Positions 10,967 through 22,145 of a DNA stretch of 64,000 nucleotides are shown one piece after another. The DNA comes from Athripsodes cinereus. Lineage: Eukaryota; Arthropoda; Insecta; Trichoptera; Leptoceridae. A model generated the notes under the pieces. That model was not told the DNA's origin. It searched no databases and worked only from the letters and a program-made list of their open reading frames with translations. A program made the position numbers and the translations under genes. How positions within the stretch are numbered: the first letter of the stretch is position 1; the number at the start of each line of letters is the position of its first letter. The stretch spans positions 14,857,237 through 14,921,236 of the forward strand of contig OX388307.1 in assembly GCA_947579605.1 (NCBI GenBank), given 5' to 3'.

Positions 10967-11170
10967 CTTGATTTAATAGTAACTTTAAATCACTTCACAA
11001 ATCTATATAATAAACGATACACATCATATAAGAATTATTATTAGTTTACTATTTCAATTAAATAGGCATAGTACAAAAACTTGGTGATATTATTATCACT
11101 GCATTCATGAATTCGACGACAAAAAAAACACAGCTGACAAGTAAACAAAACTTTGTACTACTTGTACTAG
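10967..11170 (-). promoter_or_regulatory. Candidate 5' non-coding exon and promoter of the STARD3-type gene
   Basis: The first coding exon begins at a splice acceptor (10117), so an upstream untranslated exon is expected. A strong donor (AAG then GTATGT on the minus strand) ends at 10967 and suits such an exon. The start site would be near 11100-11170. The family X copy beginning at 11174 lies directly upstream and may have displaced or replaced promoter sequence. Inferred only. Confidence 0.35.
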
Positions 11171-11173
11171 ACT

Positions 11174-12170
11174 AGGGTCACGCTCAGCGAGCATAAATGT
11201 CGCTCGACGTCGAGTGGCCTGAGCGACCATGAAGTTGCAGTGAGTGGTGAATGTCACACAGGATAATCATGAACGATGTTGAGCGTTTTTATGACCCAAA
11301 TGTCATCGCAATGCACCCAGTGTTGCCGAGTATATGTACATCTATGCATCTTTGGTCTCGTTGGTAATCAACCTACTTTTTTGGTCTATTCAATATACTT
11401 TTGTTCAATATTTCCGCATTTTCGTCAAATCTAAGAATTTATGTTTTCGAACGTACCTCTTTTCTATATTCTATAATATTCCAGATTCAGAAGATTTTTA
11501 ACAGATCTTGGAAGACAACGAAATATTTGAAACTCCTTTACCTTCTTAAATCTTTACTCTTCACGATCCATGTAAAAAATGATCTAAAAACTACGTACTT
11601 TTTGTCAAAGAAATATTTGAAACTCCTTTACCGTTTTAAAATTCTAACGATGGAAGATCTAATAAAATCTTCACTCTTCACCATTCATATAAAAAAGTTT
11701 TCTAAAAACTACGAACCTTTTTCCAAAATCTACGTACTTTTTGTTAGAGCACTTTGGCGCACCATCGTCTGCACCCGAACGCTAACGGAGCGGGAACGTG
11801 AGACGAAAGTGTGTTGTTGACTCAGGCCTCTGGACTGCTCATCGTAATCGCAGAGGGCAGGACCGAAGGCACAAATGGCAGAGGTCGACCGAGAGACGCC
11901 TATATGGACCAACAGAGGGACATGAGCTGTGGCTCATATATGGAGTTGAAGAGACTAGCTGAGAATAGGGAGGAGTGGAGAAATAAGTCAAAACTCGTTG
12001 CAGACCAATCCAATGGATTGTAACTCATTATATATATGATTTCGGTTGTTCGGTTGTCACTCGGCGACATGCTGAACGAAACAGTGCGAGTCGTCGGGTG
12101 ACTTGCTCCGGGCGTGTGAACGGATAGAGCGTTGTCGAGTGATCACTTGGTGACTGTCTGAACGTGACCC
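11174..12170. mobile_element. Family X terminal-inverted-repeat element, copy 2
   Basis: The ends read agggtcacgctcag (left) and, inverted, agggtcacgttcag (right), so the 14-base TIR differs at one base. The left 150 bp and right 135 bp match copy 1 (1196-1340 and 5453-5592). The middle holds AT-rich sequence with two partial tandem units (gaaatatttgaaactccttt near 11519 and 11610) and a LINE fragment (11811-12023). No transposase. It abuts the likely 5' end of the STARD3-type gene. Confidence 0.7.
11811..12023 (+). pseudogene. LINE C-terminal fragment inside family X copy 2
   Basis: The frame carries NGRGRPRDAYMDQQ and LKRLAENREEWRNKSKLVA up to a stop. This is the GRPR...REEWR C-terminus of insect LINE reverse transcriptases. 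It is related to the fragment at 47645-47848. It is 5'-truncated and non-functional. Confidence 0.7.
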
Positions 12171-12637
12171 TGATATTATGTGTATTATCTTTGGTACACC
12201 ATTCCCAAATCATTTTCCATTGTGACATTGTAGACATTATTTTATCATGGATGTATATAGGTAGGTTACTCTATTTAGGTCCATGACATTTATCAACAAA
12301 AAAATACAGATTTCCCTGTGCTTTAAACTTTGTCTATACATTTAAAATGTATCTTTATACATAGTGCCATTCTTAAATTTTACGAACATTTATAGACATC
12401 TAGCGGAAATACGCGAAAATATTTACTAGTCTGTGGTTCTTATCGAGGGGGTGTTGTGAAATTACAATAATGTTGATTTCCTGAAAAATTAATGTTTATT
12501 TTATTGAAAACTACTATCAATTATTTTTAAATCTTTGATATGAAAACATGTTGAAGTGTAATCAACTATGGAATGTGAAATCTGACCTTGAAAATACATT
12601 TATATTTATATACCAATATTATGACAATGGACGTATT
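12171..12637. other. Intergenic, no gene seen
   Basis: AT-rich flank between family X copy 2 and the tRNA gene. I see no ORF or repeat of note. Confidence 0.5.
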
Positions 12638-12709
12638 GGCTCGTTGGTCTAGGGGTATGATTCTCGCTTCGGGTGCGAGAGGTCCCGGGTTCAAATCCCG
12701 GACGAGCCC
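12638..12709 (+). tRNA. tRNA-Pro (anticodon CGG)
   Basis: A 72-base cloverleaf. The acceptor stem GGCTCGT pairs with ACGAGCC. The anticodon stem CTCGC/GCGAG encloses the loop TTCGGGT, giving anticodon CGG at 12670-12672 (codon CCG). The T stem GTCCCGGGTTCAAATCCCGGAC is intact. The internal A box (TGGTCTAGGGG) and B box (GGTTCAAATCC) match RNA polymerase III consensus. A run of six T follows at about 12722 as terminator. No intron, no encoded CCA. It looks functional and lies alone between the STARD3-type and Cdk4/6 genes. Confidence 0.95.
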
Positions 12710-13133
12710 GTGTAAAATCGACTTTTTTGTTATTATCAATGTCCACTCTATGTAAGGTTTGATATGTGTAATCAGATTGTATCATAAAGACGTGAATTAT
12801 TTGCTGGATAATATTAATTATTACTTACATCTACCAGCGAATAGTTTTTACTAGATATAGCAGCTAGATATTTTGAACACAGAATAATATGTACATACTT
12901 ATTTTTTTTTTTTTTCTGTACTTCTTAAGTCAAGCAGTCTGCAATAATAAATTAATCAAGCTTCATCAAGTAATTATCTCTGTGTAGCAGCAATGTTTTA
13001 TTTGAATTTCGCTATTTTTAGTAGGTTTTTTCTCAATTACATTAAATTACTTTTACTCCCACGTCACATTCCATGGATCCTGTTAACACCCGAATAGAAT
13101 TATTATTCTCTTCGTTTCCCACTCGGCTACTTT

Positions 13134-13212
13134 TGACTCGGCGAAGGATCGACCCCAGGAACTCTTATCTATTACAATATAACGTCAGTTCGATAACCAC
13201 CGCACCGCCAAA
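13134..13212 (-). repeat. tRNA-derived SINE head remnant
   Basis: On the minus strand, gcggtgcggtggttatcgaa resembles a tRNA A-box region and ggggtcgatccttcgccgag a B box about 45 bases later. The acceptor ends do not pair well, so this is a decayed SINE and not a tRNA gene. Body and tail are not clear. Confidence 0.45.
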
Positions 13213-14798
13213 ACTGCCTACGAAATCTCGAATAAAACATATTATAAAGTAAATCAAGGCTGGTTAAAAGTCGATCGCAACCGGTTTTAGGATTGATCGC
13301 GCGTTTACTTCTAAAAAAAACCGCACTTTTAAAAAGTCGATTATAAATAGCAGATTCAAGATTCTAAGGTAATAATATACCTATTCTTTATCAAAACCGA
13401 GGAGAACGTTCGTTAACATTTTTAACACTCATATATAATATATAAAATTCATTTACTATCTTGAAAATATGACGACAGGGAGGGAGGAGGCCGGGTAGAA
13501 ATTTAGAGTACGAGGAAAATCATAAAATATTAGAATTCCGAGGAGATCATGAATCAAATTTCTACACCATATTATAATTATTATTATACTCTATGTTCTA
13601 CACCCTCTTTGAAAATCTGGGGAGGGAGGTACAGAAATTTAAAGGTTACCTAAAGGAAATCATTAAGTATGTACATATATTTATTATTTTAGAGTCACAC
13701 AGTTTATCCTACAATATTTTATATAGATAATTATTATAATCAAGAATTCTCTAACCTAACCTACACGATTTATAAAGTGACAATAGGCTAAAGACATTAA
13801 AATAGAACCAATGTGAAATAGCGACCGGAGGGTAAATTACCAGTAAAAAAAATAGTGAGTGATAACATTTATTATTGTGTTTGATATTATTACTAAAATG
13901 CTGTTTGTTCAGGCTTAGTAATTTTGTCGACTGTCGACAAAATAAGGGAAAAGTCTTCAAAATAAAATTATTGGAATCGTCAAAATAAGATAAAATAATT
14001 TTAAACAATAAAATCACATCAGGGGTCGGAGAGTAGTGATTTCATGTGGGTGCCATCGCGTGAAGAGAGAGGGTTATGATTGGTTGCCCTCAGGGGTGCG
14101 TTCTTGGTACTTTTTTGTTAAATTATCTTTTGACTTTGCCTTTTGAAGAACAGTGCACTCATAGTGGAATTCTGTGAGTGCACTAGCGACTAGCGAGTGC
14201 ACTCTAATAGTATATGCGGATAATATGTCTTGCTAATGATAGCAGAAATTTCAAGAAATAACACTTGAAAGAACATTTACATCGACAATCGAATGTATAT
14301 TTACATTTACATCGACAAAATGTGAAAGTTTCATATTTGTAAAGTCAAAATCAAAAGAGTTATTGACATTATAGCTCGCAATAAAACTTGTTTTGTTTCT
14401 CCTGTGAAATGGAATTTTTGTAGTTGAGACTTGAGACTAATGGCTCTCATAAAAATAAGACATTCAGGATAGGTGGCACGCTTCATCGCGGAATATCCAT
14501 CGAGAAGAACCATAGATTAAAAATCTATGTAGATACTATGACTTTATTAAAAAGGCAAGGTGGCCAACATAATAATATAAATTTTTCGACAGGTGGTCAA
14601 TGCCCGGTTAAAAGTTTTTGTTCTGCTTTTAACAACTTTTTTGTTCCTTGGTTGTGCCGGCATTTTTCCGCGATAGTTTCGCTCAATTTTATGTTATTTG
14701 AATACATTTAAACTTATAACTAGAATATTTGTAAATTGTCGTTTCCTCAATCGCTTTAAGAATAATTTGATTTAATTCATTGAATATAATTAATAGCA
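13213..14798. other. Intergenic, Cdk4/6 upstream region
   Basis: No gene. 13379-13640 has MITE-like debris sharing the tattctttatcaaaaccgag core with the hAT MITEs at 21.9 and 32.6 kb. About 14440-14500 is a small family C remnant (gacattcaggataggtgg). The Cdk4/6 5' UTR and promoter must lie in the last few hundred bases. The segment near 14655-14690, with tttttccgcgatagtttcgc, is the only GC-richer stretch there. An in-frame stop at 14787 bounds the coding start. Confidence 0.5.
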
Positions 14799-17592
14799 AT
14801 GTCACCAAATTATAATAAAAACAAAACGTATACTATGTCTTCCAACAATGTTGACCCAACGAGGGAAATGAAATCTGCTAAAAATTATGAAGAATTGAAC
14901 TTAATTGGTACAGGTATGTCGTAAACTTCTATTAATGTATTATGTGTGAAGTTTAAAATTGTTTTTCACTTTGTATAAAGACATTCATTTAGCATAAAGT
15001 AAATCTTGTATATCATAATAAGTCTTATTACTTCATGTAGCTTTTTGGTTAAATTTCAATCGGCATAATTAAATGAATTACTCAACAAAACTAATTACAA
15101 TTCTATTGTATGTGTTCAAAATTTGTGTTTCGAATTCCTTGTTTTCTTTTGTTCTTACACTTATTTTAATTTGTATAGAAGGTACCCAATATTTTAGTTT
15201 TGTTAATTTGCTAGCAATCATATTGAGCAGTTAATAACCATATTATTTTGTCTAGGAGCATATGGAACAGTATATAAAGCTCGTGATTTGCTGAATCCTG
15301 GGCAAGTAGTGGCCTTAAAAAAGGTACGAGTTACCTTAACAGAAGATGGAGTACCTCTTTCTACACTCAGGGAAATCACATTGTTAAAGAACCTTGAACG
15401 ATTTCAACATCCAAATGTTGTAAGGTAAATCTCTTTATATGTTTTTAAAATAGCCCCGAAATAACAAGTCTTGATGATGTGTTATTGTTTTATTTTTTCG
15501 CTATTTGGTTGATAATGTAATTTTTTTATTCGACGTTTTTAAATTAGGCGAATGTTTTGTTGTAGATTATTAGATGTTTGTCACGGACAACGGTGTGATC
15601 AAGGCAAACAGTTGGTTTTGTTCCTTGTATTTGAGCATTTGGAACAGGATTTGGCATCATATTTACTTAAAGCTCCACATACAGGCTTAGCGCAGAACAT
15701 TATCAGGGTGAGTTGTATCTAGTTTAGTTCATAAATTAATTTCATATTTATCTTTCATATTTTTATCTCTAGCTAGTTTTTTTTTTTTTTTATTTTTATG
15801 AATTTTAAGAATCTGAATCAATATCTGAGTTTATATAAATCCATGAATCCTCACAGTACACAATATGCCTGTATTGTAATGCGCAGTAAGTTGGAAGTGG
15901 GAGGAATGAACTCTCTCAGTTCTTGATTTCTGAGATTTTACTGTAAAGCTACTGATAGATTGAAACTACACAACATTGACTAGCTCATTAATACTCAAAC
16001 ATCTTAAGTATGGATTGATTTATAATCTGAATAAATAAATTATAAAAACTCCATTGTTGTCTAAACATAAATAAATTCATGAAAATAAAACAAAATAAAA
16101 AATATTCCAAAAGGCGTGCAAGGATATTTGAACATGACACACTTGCAAGGACAATATCTTCCAGCCAACCCTTCACTTTTCAGATTATTTTTTCCTCTAA
16201 TTTAATTGATGAATATTTTTTTTATATTGAGACATGCAAAATTACAATATGTAAATGCTACTACATTTAAAGTATTGTTGGTTCTTTTTTCAAAGCTCTC
16301 AAATAAATAGTCTTATGGAATGATGTTGTGTGAATTATAACAGTCGTATTTCTACATTTCAGAGTATGTCTCAAGAGATACTATCAGGGATTGATTTCCT
16401 TCACTCACATAGAATAATTCATCGTGATCTGAAACCACAGAATCTTCTAGTTACCTCCACTGGTCATATAAAATTAGCAGACTTTGGATTGGCCAAAACA
16501 TATGATTTGGAAATGAATCTCACTAGTGTGGTAAAGTGTTATTTATGAATATTCCAAATGTTATCCAATGTCATACTCAAAAAACATATTTCAATAAAAT
16601 ATGTATTGTTTTCAGGTGGTAACCTTATGGTACAGACCTCCGGAAGTATTATTGGGACAAGCTTATCACACAGCTGTAGACATCTGGTCTGCAGGAGCTG
16701 TCTTATTTGAATTACATTCTTTGAAACCTTTGTTCCCTGGCCAATCTGAAAAAGATCAGCTGGATAGAATATTCCGGTAACATCTTTTATGTATTATTTA
16801 CTTTTTTTTCGATCAAGCTTATTTTGATTTCAGATTAAACATAATATTTAAAGTGAATCATTTGATGTTTATTCTGTGTAGGTAAATATGTAAATTGTAT
16901 ATGTAATAAGTTATTTTATATATTATAGTGTAATTGGTGGACCATCAGCGATGCCAGAAGATTCTCCCATGTTGATAAATAATTTTCCATCTTACAAACC
17001 AAAACCTTTGGACTACATCTGTCCCACTCTAAGTTCAGAAGCAAAGGATCTTATAGAGGTGAGACATTGCTTTATAATAAAAATGATTTCATACTTTTTT
17101 GTGTAAAATTTTAATATTACACATTGTGATGATAGATCTTCCAGTTCCGTAGGCCTATAACTCAGCTTATAGGAGTGTATATTATGGAACTATTACTTGT
17201 GGAACCACTGGCGTTTTGGCGTGTCTTATGTAGAAGGTGATATACCTACTTTCAATTTCACAAACAAAAAAGTCTTTTTGTATTAAAAGAACATTTGATT
17301 ATGATTTTGGTCAACTTTCATAATATTTCAGTACTTTGGTATACTGTATCCGGGAATTTTAGAATTTTGAGGTTGTTGGTGTAGAATTAATAATATAAAA
17401 ATGTTTAGATTTAAGCTCTTATAAAAAAGTCTATGTATGTATTGTTTATTGTGTTCAATAAAATTATCAAATAATGATTCATTCTTAAATGATTATTGTT
17501 ATTTACAGAAAATGTTGTTATTTGATCAATCCCAGCGACCCACTGCACAAGAATGTCTGAAACATCCTTATTTTACCGACGAACCTCTGTGA
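14799..17592 (+). CDS. Cdk4: Cyclin-dependent kinase 4/6
   Basis: Seven exons with GT/AG borders and consistent phase: 14799-14913, 15256-15424, 15566-15707, 16363-16530, 16616-16776, 16929-17058 and 17509-17592. They give 322 residues, slightly longer than vertebrate CDK4 (303). Kinase landmarks are the Gly loop GTGAYGTVY (37-45), Lys60, the cyclin-binding helix PLSTLRE (72-78), FEHLEQDL (117-124), HRDLKPQN (162-169), DFG (182-184) and the T-loop Thr196 in [18 protein letters not shown] and FEHLxQDL mark the Cdk4/6 branch, not Cdk1/2 (PSTAIRE). With cyclin D the enzyme phosphorylates Rb-type proteins in G1. About 29 residues precede the kinase fold; a second ATG (14835) could start 12 residues later. 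Oddity: RPPE (205-208) replaces the usual RAPE. The stop is followed by an AT-rich 3' UTR. Confidence 0.95.
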
Positions 17593-18730
17593 AATACGGG
17601 AATATGGATAAAAAAAAAACATGTGGATCACACTTCAATAAGGTTCTGCAACAATGGTCCAGTTTTAAGATAATTTACATATTATTCTTACAAATCTACG
17701 CTGGTAAAACATTTGTAAAAAGGTTACTCTAAATTAAGGTTGGCATTTTCTATGTAAATATAAAATAATGTTTATATGACAAATCTGATATGTTGTTCAT
17801 ATGTTTTTAGTAATAGTTATGTGTTATATTTTTCTATAAGTAAATATTACTCATTGTATTATAAGAAACAGTTGTCTATGTTGATTGGTTGATGACTGAT
17901 AACAGGCACAACATATTTTCCTTATTAATATAAAGTTTTCAGTAGGAGGTATTAGATCAACCTGGTGAATATTCTCTGTCTATTTTTCATTCAAGTTTTT
18001 AAATTAAAACGGACATTCATTGGTTTGATCTGAATGCTCTCAAGGATGTATATTCATAGTCCATTTGTGTCGCTGAGTTTCGAAATCCGCTATAACACAT
18101 TCAAATGTATGTGTTATGGCGGATTTCGAAACTCAGCGACACATTTGATTTTATGTTTACCTAGTGTAGAGTTATTATACATAGTGGAATAAGATGCATA
18201 TGCCATATTTAAATATACAAAACTATTATTAGTAATTTTAGTTCTTTGGATCTCAGTTTTTGAAGTAAGTAAAATTAATCAGTTATATTTTTGATAATGT
18301 GAATTTGGTATTTTGGGATACTTAATTTCTGATTTAGTTGCTGTGTTTTATTTGTTTGTAGGTATCTATATAATTCTTTTTCATCCATTTCCCAAAAGTT
18401 GGCATATTGTTAAGACATAAGTCATGAACCATAAACTGATTACTACTCCAGCATAAAAATATTTAAATAGAAATAAACATGTTAAAGTGAATATGAAATG
18501 TGCAATATGACCGAGGGAATCATTTTCATATCTATTATTTTGCAGCAGATCCATTTAAATATGTGATAAATATTTTATTCACTATGTTTTGCTTGTCTCA
18601 ACAGGTATAACTTGACTGTAGTATCATTTATACATTTTTTTTTATTTATGTATTATGATGATGCCATTTGATCCTTTCTGCCTACCTGGCAAAGGAAGTA
18701 GCGTGTTATTATTATATTAATATTTATGTA
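17593..18730. other. Cdk4/6 3' UTR and downstream sequence
   Basis: No further ORF. The AT-rich sequence probably includes the 3' UTR; a candidate AATAAA occurs near 18470. A perfect hairpin lies at 18066-18143 (separate entry). Confidence 0.45.
18066..18143. repeat. Perfect hairpin, about 35-bp stem
   Basis: The arm tgtgtcgctgagtttcgaaa, continuing to ataacacat, is the inverse of the right arm with one mismatch. The loop is about 8 bases. It lies in or just past the Cdk4/6 3' UTR. It could be a miniature foldback element or an RNA hairpin. Confidence 0.75.
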
Positions 18731-18987
18731 CTACTACTACTACTACTATACCATCACGGCATATCCCACAAATGGGGTAGCCAGCAGACCAGCTGCATGT
18801 AAGAAACATGCAAACTGTCCTCTTCGTGCCAATATAAAATCAAGACATTCAGGATGGGTGGCAAACCTCATCGCTGAATTCAAGATGTAAAATGTCTTAA
18901 TTTTTTCGAACACCTGCCTTTTACAGGACACTCGAAAACTTACGGAGAAGAGTGGGAGACCAATTCTTTACCGGGTGCTCCACGGGA
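18731..18987 (-). mobile_element. Family C retroposon, full-length copy with 13-bp duplication
   Basis: 257 bp flanked by TAATATTTATGTA at 18718-18730 and 18988-19000. Read on the minus strand it starts tcccgtggagcacccggtaa and ends in ggtatagtagtagtag, a short TAG tail. The copy at 31333-31579 has the same ends. A 60-codon minus-strand frame (18931-18746) is kept in both. The long duplication plus simple tail point to LINE-driven retroposition. No tRNA-like boxes were recognised. Confidence 0.8.
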
Positions 18988-19000
18988 TAATATTTATGTA

Positions 19001-21760
19001 ATTATTTGTATTTGCGTTTATTATTATATTTCTTCCTATTTTCCAAGTATTTCTTTATTTTAAACTATAATATTTAGTTTACTTGTAATGACAGAATTCA
19101 AAGCGGTGTGCATTAATCCAATATTTTAAATAAATTTTTCAAGTATCATTATATTGATAGAATATATGTATAAATGGAATATATTATTTTATGTGCGTAT
19201 TGTATATGTATATATATATTTATATATATTATAAAATAATTATCATTCATTTATGTTAATATTTTGTGTTTGTCATATTATTTATTTGTACTCTATATAA
19301 TTTTATAAAATGATTATAATTTTTGAGATGTTTACTGTGATTATTGTTTAGTTGTATGTAATTATTTTATTTCTATAATTTCTTTAAGATCAAATATTTT
19401 GTGTAGAAAAGTATAAGATTGTATGTATGATGAATTAGGTACTCTATTTGACTGTGTATTGTCAATCTAATTGTGGAGAAGTGCAGATAATTGTGTTGTT
19501 AATCTGTAAACTAATAGAGAAGTCACAAATCAAGTGCTCTTTTGTTGAACATTACAGTTATTTATACATGGGTTTATATTTATTGTATAACACTATATGT
19601 TTCTTATTTCTCATTTTTAAATATAGTAGAATATAATACTTATAAAACAATTAGGTATATCACCTCAAATTGTTTAGTGCAACCTCAAATATAATAAACT
19701 TAAAAAATAACATGAATTGTCTTGTATACATTCACAATTCAAAATAGTGCAGCTGTATCAGATCTGACATCATTCTCTTGGTAAGATAAAAATATAATTT
19801 AAATATTTTGCATATTTTGAGATCAAACCGATGGGCAAAACCAATTTTACCTTCAACCAACCAACAGTAACCTTCTTCAGAGTATTTATAGAAAGAAGTA
19901 TTGTAAGTATGGTTCTTTCTGAGGTTTCTATAAGTTGAAATGTGTTATTTGTGAATTGTGTTAATGTCTTGTTTTTCAATAATTCGTAAGTGCTCATATA
20001 ATGTTTTATTTTTGTACACTTATTCTTAGTTTCCTGAATTATTTCTCACAAATTAAACCCAAAATATGAAGTTTTTTTTTCTATAAGTGAAAACAACATA
20101 CTGCAATAATATTTTAATATAATGATAATATAATGATAGAAATAGGAGTTGAAGCTTTAAAATAAACAATGAATATTAATAGAAGTGTAGGTATAGTGTA
20201 CTACTGGTTTTAATGCTTCCTAAGTAGATATTTGACGTACCGTGTCTAGTATGAATTTTTCACTTAACTACAAGATTGACAATGTCCTAACAAGACGAAA
20301 GACGTCTCTCTCGTACATGAATCTAATAGAAAAAAAACAATTGTTTTATTTAATTCACTTAACTACATGGTAACTGAAAACATGCAATGAAAACATTTTG
20401 TGTGAAAAGTGCAATGTTTGATTGCTTTTGGTGAGATGTATTTGAAATTTAGTATCTTCCACATATAATTTTTGAATTATCTTTTTATAGTAAATTAAAA
20501 ACTCATGAATTAGAGGTAAAAATACAACTATTATGAACTCTTTCATAAGCAGCTGTTATAATAATAATATGGTATACCTAACTACTGTAGACTGTAAAGG
20601 ATTCTATTATTATTATCATATGATATTGAAATTGAGTGAAACTAATTGGTCTAGTTTAACTTAGTGGTGTTTATAACTGACACAGTTGTGGATTTATTAG
20701 CCAGAGAATGAAAAAAGAATAATACATACTCACTTATAATTTCCATGCACTGATTCAATTGATTAAAAGTTATTGTGATTCATATTAAATTGTACTCCAA
20801 ATGCTCTTGTTCAAGTAAAATATAGTGTTTAGTTTCATATCAATCTCCCAGTTTTTGCTTATTACATGTAGAAGTGATATTCTTTCAATTCCACAAACAA
20901 AATATAAACATTTTATATTTTTGATACAAGAGCACATATTTTTTTGATGTTTTAGTAGACAGTCATATTGTTTTTGTTTAGACCAGCAATATGGCTTGGG
21001 ACATTAAATTATCTGATTGGGTTATTTAACTGTGTGATTGACATTACTTTAGTGCATGAGATTTTAATTTTGAACTGTTTCAAGTTTTTCCGTGATAGTA
21101 CAATGTATTTCATTATTCACAATATGTGTGTGGGAAAGGAACAGTGGTGGGATGAGTCGACTCATCCCTAAATTCACTTAAATGCATTAATCACAAAATA
21201 ATAGTTACACAACCAATGGTACTCTGTAGAAGTTCAAAGTAATTTGATGAACATAAAACACTTATATTTAGCACTTCCACAGTGCCTTAATTATTTGCGA
21301 GTGGGTTTTCAAGAGCTTCCGCACTCATCATAAGGCTTATCGAGGAACTACTAAATATAAGTGATAAGTGTTTAGTTTCTTTTAGAATAAAATAAATTGA
21401 TATTTGCAAGTTAGACACCATATTTAAATTTTAAACAATGCTCATATTGTACAGCCATGTGGATTTTGTTTTGTCTCCCCTGCGAAGTAGTGTTTTTTAA
21501 TTCATCCCCTTTTTCCTTTGGCACACAGATATCTTATGATAATGTAATACTTTAGGATTGTTGTCTTAGTGCCTTATTAGAATCCGTGTGTTTATTTTAT
21601 GTACATGTTATATGTATACTTACCATCCCATTCTATTAATGTGCCTATAATCTATAATTTTTGTGAATAAATTTATGTTGGTCTACTCGCTAAAAATTGT
21701 CTCTTTTTTGCCAAGTGAATTTTAAGTATTATTTTTCTGCCTTCTGCTCATCAGGTAATG
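19001..21760. other. Intergenic, no gene seen
   Basis: AT-rich, with only short chance ORFs. It contains a family B remnant at about 20240-20345. About 21240-21380 has low-complexity AT-rich sequence with no clear structure. Confidence 0.45.
20240..20345. repeat. Family B foldback element, remnant
   Basis: It contains attgacaatgtcctaacaag and acgaaagacgtctctctcg, the family B core. The same core is seen at 38.5, 60.1 and 63.4-63.7 kb. Terminal sequence is mostly lost. Confidence 0.55.
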
Positions 21761-21768
21761 ATGCATAG

Positions 21769-22137
21769 TAGTGATGTAACGAATATTCGCATTCGCAGAT
21801 TTAAGTATTCGCAAAAAATATGCGAATGTTTTGCGAATATTATTTTGGTAATAAAGTATCGGGTATTGGGTAAAAGTACCGGATACTTACTGGTGCATTG
21901 TAGAATAGGGTACTGCAAGAAAATATTCTTTAAGAAAACCGAGGAGTTCTGAAATATTTGAAATACCTATACCATTTGGAATATTCGGCGACGGAGGGGG
22001 GGGGGGGTAGAAATTTGACGTTTGAGCAATTGTACAAATTTAAGCAAGTCAATATTTGCATTCGCATTTGCAATTATTGTCCGCAACAAATATTTGCATT
22101 TGCGAAAATCCAAAATCACACATTCGTTACATCACTA
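21769..22137. mobile_element. hAT-type MITE, 369 bp (copy 1)
   Basis: The ends tagtgatgtaacgaat are perfectly inverted at both termini. They are flanked by identical ATGCATAG at 21761-21768 and 22138-22145, an 8-bp hAT-type duplication. Subterminal attcgca/tgcgaat repeats are dense. A poly-G run lies near 21999. No transposase. A related copy is at 32489-32834. Confidence 0.88.
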
Positions 22138-22145
22138 ATGCATAG

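Noticed and set aside
12028..12237. Minus-strand ORF of 69 codons similar to one at 5444-5659
   Set aside because: Both lie in the right end of family X, so the similarity is repeat DNA and not a conserved gene.
16330..16548. Stand-alone kinase ORF
   Set aside because: It is exon 4 of Cdk4/6 plus intron sequence on both sides.
18746..18931. Minus-strand ORF nearly identical to 31323-31517, as a host gene family
   Set aside because: Both lie inside family C retroposon copies with target duplications. Kept as a question about the retroposon only.
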